Part shown: positions 1 to 5,496 of the stretch, piece after piece | Layout: every line of letters starts with the position of its first letter | How positions within the stretch are numbered: position 1 is the stretch's first letter | Assembly: GCA_027081375.1 (NCBI GenBank) | Contig: JALWKR010000202.1 | Span: forward strand, 1 to 13,088 | Length of the DNA stretch: 13,088 nucleotides | DNA from: Persephonella sp. | GTDB lineage: Bacteria; Aquificota; Aquificia; Aquificales; Hydrogenothermaceae | Direction of reading: 5' to 3' | Made by a program: the position numbers and the translations under genes | The notes under the pieces: generated by a model | Told to the model about the DNA's origin: nothing | The model's database searches: none | Seen by the model: the letters and a program-made list of their open reading frames with translations, nothing else

Positions 1-1
1 T

Positions 2-637
2 TAATCCTTCTTTTTCTTCTTTAGTTAAAGCTTTTGTGTTTCCTTTTAAAAATTCATCAAATCTTGATGGAGTTACTAATGTTCTTTCAAACGCTGCTAT
101 AGCCTTCGCAACATTATCGTATGTTATAGGGTCTTTTTCATTTGGAAATGCTTTTTTAAACTCTTCAACGTATCCAGGAATTGTTTTTAATTTTGCTACA
201 ACATATTCAGGATTTGGCATTGCCATCTCAACGTGAGCAAGGATAGGACCTTTAGCCTGATCTTCCAACGTTTTAGCTCTTCCATCCCAGAACTGAGCTA
301 CATGAAATCCTGCATTCAAAACAGTAGGAGAGTTTCTTCCACCTGTCTTAAACTCATGACCTAAAGCTGTTTCTACATTGTCTACTCCATAAGAAGCAAG
401 ATTGTGGCATGTGTTACAGCTAATAACACCACTTAGAGAAAGTCTTGGATCGTAGTAAAGTTTTTTACCTAGCTCAACTTTTTCTGGAGTTGTTGGATTA
501 TCCTTTGGTGCAGGGATTTCTTTTGGAAGAGGTTTAAAGAAGGTTTGAGCTTTTTTTAGTAGATCTGCGTCTGATGCAAATCCTGTTGAAACAGCAACCA
601 TAACAGCACCAGCTAGTAGAGCGGCCTTCTTTAGCAT
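2..637 (-). CDS. Di-heme cytochrome c peroxidase (CcpA/MauG family), 5' part; 3' end outside window
   Basis: Partial gene; 212 codons are visible and the rest lies beyond the left edge. The product should be a periplasmic di-heme peroxidase that reduces hydrogen peroxide with electrons from cytochrome c. Residues 1-21 form a signal peptide (Lys-Lys, hydrophobic core, GFA before the cut). The first heme-binding site is CNTCH at residues 74-78. After it come family hallmarks: RNSPTVLNAGF, then QFWDGRAKTLEDQA, then GPI with an EM pair. The second, electron-transferring heme motif and the C-terminal half are not in the window. The ATG at 635-637 is supported by AAGGAGG at 644-650 with a 6-nt gap. 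A near-consensus promoter and a perfect inverted repeat lie just upstream, so the gene probably has its own control even though hfq ends only 95 nt before it. I am confident of the family. MauG-like or CcpA subtype cannot be decided without the C-terminus. Confidence 0.93.
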   Translation of the reverse strand, partial: MLKKAALLAGAVMVAVSTGFASDADLLKKAQTFFKPLPKEIPAPKDNPTTPEKVELGKKLYYDPRLSLSGVISCNTCHNLASYGVDNVETALGHEFKTGGRNSPTVLNAGFHVAQFWDGRAKTLEDQAKGPILAHVEMAMPNPEYVVAKLKTIPGYVEEFKKAFPNEKDPITYDNVAKAIAAFERTLVTPSRFDEFLKGNTKALTKEEKEGL

Positions 638-654
638 TTTTTTCCTCCTTATTG

Positions 655-674
655 TTAATAATAACTATTATTAA
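655..674. promoter_or_regulatory. Perfect inverted repeat at the peroxidase transcription start (candidate operator)
   Basis: Two perfect 9-bp arms, TTAATAATA and TATTATTAA, are separated by AC. The repeat overlaps the last two bases of the -10 box and is centred on the expected +1. An A/T-only dyad of this size is compatible with Fur/PerR-type boxes, and peroxidase genes are often controlled by such regulators. The match is by shape only, and a chance repeat is possible in DNA this AT-rich. Confidence 0.4.
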
Positions 675-701
675 TATAGAGTTATAAAACCATAATGTCA
701 A
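673..701 (-). promoter_or_regulatory. Sigma-70 type promoter of the cytochrome c peroxidase gene
   Basis: On the minus strand, a perfect -35 box TTGACA (701-696) is followed by exactly 17 nt and the -10 box TATATT (678-673). The expected transcription start is near 666, giving a leader of about 30 nt before the ATG. This is the best promoter in the window. It reads only into the peroxidase gene. Confidence 0.75.
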
Positions 702-732
702 TATAAATAGAAAACTTTATAAACCTAAAACT

Positions 733-966
733 TTACTCTTCTTCTTCTAATTCAAATTCTATTTCTCTTTTTGGAATTACAGTAGTTATAGCATGTTTAT
801 AGATTAATATCTGTCTAGGACCTTCTTTAAGAAGAATAGTGTATGGATCAAAGTATCTAATTTTTCCTTCAAGTTTTACACCATTAACAAGATAGATATT
901 TACTCTAACTTTTTCTTTTCTAATTGTGTTTAGGAATTTTTCCTGTAATCTTCCTTTTTTTGCCAT
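733..966 (-). CDS. hfq: RNA chaperone Hfq
   Basis: A 77-residue Sm-like protein that forms a hexameric ring and pairs small RNAs with mRNAs in the cytoplasm. Nearly every Hfq hallmark aligns with E. coli: Q8, F11-L12-N13, Y25-LVNG, K31-L-x-G, F39-D40, ILLK at 44-47, and the Sm2 motif YKHAITTVIP at 56-65. This is one position later than in E. coli because the loop after residue 47 has one extra residue. The rim has Arg/Lys at 16, 17 and 19. The short C-terminal tail ends in an acidic run (EFELEEEE). The ATG has an AGGAGGG Shine-Dalgarno at 977-983, 10 nt away, which overlaps the stop codon of the upstream glycohydrolase gene, so the two are probably cotranscribed and translationally coupled. 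No hairpin terminator follows; the peroxidase promoter starts about 30 nt downstream. Confidence 0.97.
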   Translation of the reverse strand: MAKKGRLQEKFLNTIRKEKVRVNIYLVNGVKLEGKIRYFDPYTILLKEGPRQILIYKHAITTVIPKREIEFELEEEE

Positions 967-976
967 CTGGCTTTAG

Positions 977-984
977 CCCTCCTA
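977..984 (-). promoter_or_regulatory. hfq ribosome-binding site overlapping the upstream stop codon
   Basis: AGGAGGG (983-977) shares bases with the TAG stop (984-982) of the preceding gene. Ribosomes ending there would sit on the hfq initiation region, the usual layout for coupling. The 10-nt spacer to the ATG is on the long side. Confidence 0.6.
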
Positions 985-1929
985 GTGTAGTGCAACTTTA
1001 TATAGTTTGTCTGCTAGTTCTATAATCTCTCTGTACTGTTTTAATTTTGTTTTCCATATTGCAGGAATACTTTCCTCTCCATTATAGGCTCCTGCAAAAG
1101 CCCCTGTTAGCAGTGCAATAGAATCTGTATCTCCACCATAATTTCCGTAACTATTTACTGCATGTATTATAGCATTTTCAGTATTATCAGGTGTTTTTAA
1201 AAATATAAATAAAGCCTGTGATAAAGCCTCTAAAGCAAAAGAACCATTTCCTAGCTCGTCAACTGCTTCTTCATATGAAGCATCTCTATCTAAAAGTGCT
1301 TTTACTCTATCTAAATAGTATTTAGTCTCTTCCTTTTCTACAAAAGTTTTTAAAAGCTCTATAAAATACTTATATTCATCTTGAAGATAAAATCTTGATT
1401 GCAAACACTCGCTAACAGATACAGCAATAACTGAAGCTGCATCTAAAACAAACTCATTTCTGTGGGTTAACATAACAACAGCTTTTGCCCCTTCCACTGC
1501 AAGGGGAGGATTAGTATAGTGAAACATACCAAGGGGAATAGCAGGTAAAGCTCCTTCTATAGATGAACCTCCTCTTTCTATTTCTCTACCTTCTTTTAAA
1601 GCTTCTACAGCTAGTAAAAAGGATGGATCAACGTAGTTATGAAGCTCTTCTTTTTCACTCCAAGATATATATCTCTCTAAAATATCTCTAATATCTAACC
1701 TTCCTTTTTCTGCCAAACTCTCTGCAACAATCTTTACAATTTCAAATTCGCTAGATGTTTCACCTGCTTTTAAAAAAGATGCTGGTGATGCTGGATGTGG
1801 GTCACATAGCTCTCTAATCTCTCCCCCGTAGTGGAGCACTACTTCATCTATAGGCAGTTCTTCAACGCACATTCCCATAGAATCTCCTACAGCTGCTCCA
1901 AGTAATGTACCTCTAAACTTATTTTTCAC
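982..1929 (-). CDS. ADP-ribosylglycohydrolase (DraG/ARH) family protein with altered first metal motif
   Basis: A 315-residue protein of the ADP-ribosylglycohydrolase fold, whose members remove ADP-ribose from proteins or nucleic acids using a two-metal site. The opening FRGTLLGAAVGDSMG (residues 5-19) is the family's GDxxG segment, and NYGGDTDS ends at residue 270 as the second metal-binding motif. The first acidic metal motif, normally T-D-D-T at the start of the next helix, reads T58-S59-S60-E61 instead, followed by the expected FEIVKIVAESL helix. Activity may therefore be changed or lost. The start is GTG at 1929, supported by AAGGAGT at 1937-1943 with a 7-nt gap. It is the first gene of a two-gene unit with hfq and is divergent from the aldo/keto reductase. 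The fold is confident; the substrate is unknown. Confidence 0.85.
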   Translation of the reverse strand: MKNKFRGTLLGAAVGDSMGMCVEELPIDEVVLHYGGEIRELCDPHPASPASFLKAGETSSEFEIVKIVAESLAEKGRLDIRDILERYISWSEKEELHNYVDPSFLLAVEALKEGREIERGGSSIEGALPAIPLGMFHYTNPPLAVEGAKAVVMLTHRNEFVLDAASVIAVSVSECLQSRFYLQDEYKYFIELLKTFVEKEETKYYLDRVKALLDRDASYEEAVDELGNGSFALEALSQALFIFLKTPDNTENAIIHAVNSYGNYGGDTDSIALLTGAFAGAYNGEESIPAIWKTKLKQYREIIELADKLYKVALH

Positions 1930-1968
1930 TCTAATTACTCCTTAAATTTAGTGCTTTTATTAAATAAA

Positions 1969-1996
1969 TAATTACCAATATTTCACAGCTTTTCAA
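1969..1996 (-). promoter_or_regulatory. Weak promoter candidate for the ADP-ribosylglycohydrolase-hfq unit
   Basis: On the minus strand, TTGAAA (1996-1991) is followed by 16 nt and TAATTA (1974-1969). The -10 match is mediocre, but this is the best pairing in the divergent spacer at 1930-2074. No comparable plus-strand promoter for the aldo/keto reductase could be picked out. Confidence 0.3.
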
Positions 1997-2074
1997 CAGG
2001 ATTGTTGTTAATCATAAATTTGGAAAAAAGTTTCATGTTATATCTTAAGAGAAAAATTAAAACAGGAGACAAAA

Positions 2075-3091
2075 ATGAGATACAAAGAGTTTTTAGATTA
2101 TAAACTTTCAGAAATTGGTATTGGAACATATCTTGGAAATCCTGATGAGGAAACAGACAAAGGATACTATGAGACTATAAAAAAAGGTGTAGAGCTTGGG
2201 ATCAATGTTGTTGATACTGCAATAAACTACAGAAATATGAGAAGTGAAAAAGTTATAGGAAAAGTTTTAGAAGACATAAACCGTAAAGATGTTGTTGTTT
2301 CTACAAAAGGCGGATATATAGCTGTTCCCTATGATATTAAAACAGATGCTACAAGCTGGTTTAGAGAAGAGCTTGTAAAAACTGGTATCGTTTCCCCACA
2401 GGATATAACAGATACAGGAAATATATTAACTCCTAAGTATATAGATTGGGCTTTTGAAAGAAGTTTAAAAAATTTAAATACAGATTATATTGATGTTTAC
2501 TTTTTACATAACCCTGAAGATCAGCTTCTAAAATTTGATAGAGAAACATTCAAGAAAAAAATATGGACAGTTTTCAGGCTTTTAGAGGGAAAAGTTTCAG
2601 AAGGGAAACTTAAATATTACGGCCTTGCAACGTGGAATGGTTTTAGAGTTCCTGAGAACCATCAGCAGTATTTAAATCTTAAAGAGATATTTGATATTGC
2701 TAAAGAAGTTGGAGGAGAAAACCACCATTTTAGATTTATTCAGCTTCCATACAATATAGCAATGCTTGAAGTATTTGCCTTAAAAAACCAGAGTATAGAC
2801 GGAGAGAAGGTTTCTACTTTAGAGGCAGCAGAAAGGCTAGGCATTTATACATACATAAGTGCTACTTTAATGCAAAAAAGATTAATCAGACAGGTTCATC
2901 CTGATATTTTAAAAAGATTTAAAGTTGAAAAGTTTGTTCATATTCCAATCCAGTTTGTAAGAAGTACTCCAGGAGTTGGAACAGCTCTTATAGGAATGAG
3001 TAAACCTGAACATCTGTTAGAAAATATAGAGATAGAAAAGTATCCTCCTTTAGAGCCTCAGGAAATAGTGTCTATGATAGAAAAGCGTTAA
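2075..3091 (+). CDS. Aldo/keto reductase
   Basis: A 338-residue cytosolic (beta/alpha)8-barrel oxidoreductase of the aldo/keto reductase superfamily, normally NAD(P)H-dependent. The catalytic tetrad is complete: D47 (in VVDTAINY), Y52, K78 (in VSTKGG) and H145 (in YFLHNP). SEKVIGKVL at 57-65 is the usual helix after the Tyr. GTALIGMSKPEHLLENI near residue 300 is the typical C-terminal cofactor-binding stretch. Between the Lys strand and the next helix there is a long insert (about residues 81-118) absent from short family members, which probably covers the active site. The ATG has AGGAG at 2064-2068, 6 nt away. It is the only complete plus-strand gene here, stands alone, and its stop interlocks with that of the convergent ATPase gene. 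The substrate cannot be inferred. Confidence 0.93.
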   Translation: MRYKEFLDYKLSEIGIGTYLGNPDEETDKGYYETIKKGVELGINVVDTAINYRNMRSEKVIGKVLEDINRKDVVVSTKGGYIAVPYDIKTDATSWFREELVKTGIVSPQDITDTGNILTPKYIDWAFERSLKNLNTDYIDVYFLHNPEDQLLKFDRETFKKKIWTVFRLLEGKVSEGKLKYYGLATWNGFRVPENHQQYLNLKEIFDIAKEVGGENHHFRFIQLPYNIAMLEVFALKNQSIDGEKVSTLEAAERLGIYTYISATLMQKRLIRQVHPDILKRFKVEKFVHIPIQFVRSTPGVGTALIGMSKPEHLLENIEIEKYPPLEPQEIVSMIEKR

Positions 3092-3906
3092 AGACTTTTT
3101 ATAAATTGGAGAGCTACTCTTCCATTTCTAGCTCCATAATTTAGAGAAAACTGAAGAGCTTTCCTGTGGATCTCTTCTTTTTCTATTTTTATATTGAACA
3201 TGTCAGCATACATATCAACAATATCAAGGTATGTCTTTTGGCTCATATGGAAAAATCCAAGTTTAAGTCCAAATCTATCTACAAGTGATAACTTTTCTTC
3301 AATAGTATCTGATACTCTTGTATCATCAGTATCTCTATCTGAAAACTTCACTGGGACTAAATTTTTTCTGTTTGATGTTACATAAAAAAGCAGATTTTCT
3401 GGAACTCCTTTTAATCCACCATCTATAACTGTTTTTAACTCTTTATACTCTGGCTGATTTTCTTCAAAAGAAAGGTCATCTATAAAAATAATAAATCTGT
3501 ATTCAGGATTTTCCTCAACTAAATCATACAGGTTCCAGATTGAAAAAATGTCTTTTTTAGGAACAAGGATCATTCTTAGTCCTTCATCTGCAAAGATTTT
3601 CAAAACTCCTTTTACTAAGGAGCTTTTTCCTGTTCCCCTTTCTCCCCAAAGAAGCACATTATTTGCAGGTTTTCTTTTTACAAACTTTTCTGTGTTGTAG
3701 AGAACCTGTTTTTTTTGCTCTTCTATTCCAAGGAGATTATCTATATCTGGTAACGTAGGATTTTTTACAGGTTTTAAGAAGCTGTTTTCATAAAGAAAAG
3801 CTATATCTTTTTCAAAATCTACCTTATCTTTTCTCTCTATTTTCTCATCTAAAAATTTATCAAGTTTTAATAAAACTGATGTTAAAAGATCCTCAGCAAT
3901 ATTCAT
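3088..3906 (-). CDS. DUF815-family AAA+ ATPase
   Basis: A 272-residue predicted cytoplasmic P-loop ATPase of the DUF815 group, whose function is unknown. Walker A is GERGTGKSS at residues 88-96. Walker B is FIIFIDDLSFE at 138-148, with D143/D144 and the DUF815-typical LSFE. A sensor-1-like TSNR lies at 177-180. The family's EEKLSLVDRFGL stretch (203-214) carries a likely arginine finger at R211, and GARNGR near 258-263 is sensor-2-like. The N-terminal 80 residues are helical and charged. The ATG has an AGGA-type ribosome-binding site upstream and overlaps the 3' end of the two-helix membrane protein gene by 14 nt, pointing to coupled expression. It is the last gene of the operon; its stop lies in the same TTAA as the stop of the aldo/keto reductase on the other strand. 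Confidence 0.88.
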   Translation of the reverse strand: MNIAEDLLTSVLLKLDKFLDEKIERKDKVDFEKDIAFLYENSFLKPVKNPTLPDIDNLLGIEEQKKQVLYNTEKFVKRKPANNVLLWGERGTGKSSLVKGVLKIFADEGLRMILVPKKDIFSIWNLYDLVEENPEYRFIIFIDDLSFEENQPEYKELKTVIDGGLKGVPENLLFYVTSNRKNLVPVKFSDRDTDDTRVSDTIEEKLSLVDRFGLKLGFFHMSQKTYLDIVDMYADMFNIKIEKEEIHRKALQFSLNYGARNGRVALQFIKSL

Positions 3907-4132
3907 CTTTTTTCCTTTTTCCTTCCTCTATCTCTTTTATTTCTATTATTTCATACTCAATATTCATCTTTTCAAGCTCTTTCTTAGCTTTCCACTGCAG
4001 ATACCACATATAAGGCACTGTTAAAAGAGCTACAAACAGTATTCCTAAAAACAAGAAAAATGATACAAAGATTGAAATCACCAAAACAACAGCAATAAGC
4101 AGTGTTATCCAGATTTTTGTTATTAAGTTCAT
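3893..4132 (-). CDS. Small two-helix membrane protein of unknown function
   Basis: I do not recognise a family. The protein (79 residues from this start) is a helical hairpin in the membrane: a hydrophobic stretch of about 40 residues broken near FLFLGIL, then the aromatic YMWYLQW, then a charged Lys/Glu-rich cytoplasmic tail (IEIKEIEEGKRKKDE). I chose the ATG at 4132 because GAGG lies 6 nt upstream. A GTG at 4174 would add 14 basic residues, but has only a weak ribosome-binding site. It lies between the LolC/E-like permease gene (stop 17 nt or more upstream) and the DUF815 ATPase gene, which it overlaps by 14 nt. The tight overlap suggests the two products work together, perhaps with the small protein as a membrane anchor; this is inference only. 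Confidence 0.7.
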   Translation of the reverse strand: MNLITKIWITLLIAVVLVISIFVSFFLFLGILFVALLTVPYMWYLQWKAKKELEKMNIEYEIIEIKEIEEGKRKKDEYC

Positions 4133-4190
4133 TCTTTGCCTCTTTTTATTTATTCTGCTAAAAAGATATTCCACTCTAGGCTCTTAACAA

Positions 4191-5399
4191 TTATTCATAT
4201 CTTAAAACTTCTGCTGGAACTTCTTTTGATGACATTCTTGCAGGAATAATAGACGATATAAAGCAAATAATCATTGATGCTGTAGCAACAGAAAGTATAT
4301 CCAGCGTGCCAATTTTTAAAGGTAAGTAACTAATCATATATACTTCAGGATTAAGTTTTACAAGGTGATACGTATCTGCAATGTAGATAGCAGATAAACC
4401 TATTATAAGACCTAAAGATGTTCCAATTATCCCTATTATAAGACCCTGCCATAAAAATACTTTCTGAATAAAGGAGTTATCTGCACCTATTGTTTTTAGT
4501 ATTGCTATATCTTTTCTCTTTTCTCTTGCTTTTGTTATTAGAAGGGAAGAAACATTAAAAGATGCTACTAAAACAATAAGAGCTAAAACAAGAAACATTG
4601 CAAATTTCTCAAGCTCTAAAGCCTGAAAAAGACTTTTGTTCATATCCATCCATGTTCTAACTACATAAGGATATGAAAGTTTTTTCTGAATTTTTTTCTT
4701 AACTGTATCAGCTAGATAAGGGTCTTTTATCTTTATCTGTATTCCTGTAACACTATCACCTAAATCAAAAAACTTTTGAGCAGCTTTTAAATTCATCCCA
4801 ACAAAAGTTGAATCATACTCAAAAACTCCAAAATATAAAATACCAGCAACTTTTACCTTTTTAATTTTAGGTAAAAAACCAAGGGGAGTTTTTCTTCCAA
4901 AAGGAGACATTATGTTTATAGTATCTCCTACAGAAACATCTAAAGCAAAAGCTAAATCTTTTCCAATAATTACCTTGTTTTCATCTGAAAGATCATATTT
5001 TCCAACAATTATTTTTTTATCCAATCCCATTATATCTTTATCTTTTTCAGGAATAAATCCTCGGACTGTTACAGCCTGAACTGTTTTTTCTTTAGATGCT
5101 AGTGCCTGAGAGTATACAAAAGGTTCCCAATCAACTATCTCTGGAATATCAGAGAAAATATCTCCAAAATCTTTATACTCGTTAAACTTTCCTGTTATTT
5201 TAAAAATAACAACTTGAGGAGTTGTTTCTAAAAGTTTTTCTTTTATTCCCCATAAAAAACCACTCATAACAGCTAAGGTGATTAAAAGAGCAGCTACTCC
5301 AACAGTTATTCCAACTATAGAGATAACAGTCATAAAAGAAAGTATCTTTGACTTTAAAGAAAAGAGATATCTTATTGCTATTCTTATATAGAGAGGCAT
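4191..5399 (-). CDS. LolC/LolE-type lipoprotein-releasing ABC permease
   Basis: A 402-residue inner-membrane permease of the LolC/LolE (FtsX/MacB-like) family. With a LolD ATPase, such proteins extract outer-membrane lipoproteins from the inner membrane and hand them to LolA. The topology is typical: helix 1 (about 21-48), a large periplasmic domain (49-260), then helices at about 266-289, 316-341 and 367-385. Family signatures include IAIRYLFS at the start, WMDMNKSLFQALELEKFAMF before helix 2, NVSSLLITKAREKRKDIAILKTIGA (the coupling-helix region) and PARMSSKEVPAEVLRYE at the end. No lolD ATPase gene is adjacent in this window, so the partner must be encoded elsewhere. The ATG has a modest AAGG ribosome-binding site. 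It is first in an operon with the two-helix protein and the DUF815 ATPase. Whether it acts as C, E or a single fused-type LolF cannot be told here. Confidence 0.9.
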   Translation of the reverse strand: MPLYIRIAIRYLFSLKSKILSFMTVISIVGITVGVAALLITLAVMSGFLWGIKEKLLETTPQVVIFKITGKFNEYKDFGDIFSDIPEIVDWEPFVYSQALASKEKTVQAVTVRGFIPEKDKDIMGLDKKIIVGKYDLSDENKVIIGKDLAFALDVSVGDTINIMSPFGRKTPLGFLPKIKKVKVAGILYFGVFEYDSTFVGMNLKAAQKFFDLGDSVTGIQIKIKDPYLADTVKKKIQKKLSYPYVVRTWMDMNKSLFQALELEKFAMFLVLALIVLVASFNVSSLLITKAREKRKDIAILKTIGADNSFIQKVFLWQGLIIGIIGTSLGLIIGLSAIYIADTYHLVKLNPEVYMISYLPLKIGTLDILSVATASMIICFISSIIPARMSSKEVPAEVLRYE

Positions 5400-5434
5400 C
5401 CACTTACCTTATATTTATTGATTTTAGCTATACA

Positions 5435-5462
5435 ATTTTAGAACAACGAATATGAAAAACAA
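5435..5462 (-). promoter_or_regulatory. Candidate promoter of the permease operon
   Basis: On the minus strand, TTGTTT (5462-5457), 16 nt, then TAAAAT (5440-5435), a five-of-six -10 match. The expected start is near 5428, about 29 nt before the ATG. It lies directly behind the terminator of the beta-helix gene, as a new transcription unit should. Confidence 0.4.
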
Positions 5463-5496
5463 AAGAAAAAGGAAGGGGAAGTGAAAACTTCCCCTT
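5461..5496 (-). terminator. Intrinsic terminator of the beta-helix protein gene
   Basis: Perfect 10-bp stem (AAGGGGAAGT paired with ACTTCCCCTT, 5473-5482 and 5487-5496) around a 4-nt loop. On the minus strand it is followed by CC and a T-rich run. The stop codon of the beta-helix gene overlaps the foot of the stem. Confidence 0.85.

Noticed and set aside
36..236. Plus-strand open frame of 66 codons
   Set aside because: Lies antisense within the peroxidase gene, has no ribosome-binding site and no recognisable domain. The minus-strand frame has a heme motif, signal peptide and promoter.
5200..5403. Alternative minus-strand frame of 67 codons at the start of the permease gene
   Set aside because: It overlaps the LolC/E-like frame out of phase. 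The permease frame carries the family signatures.
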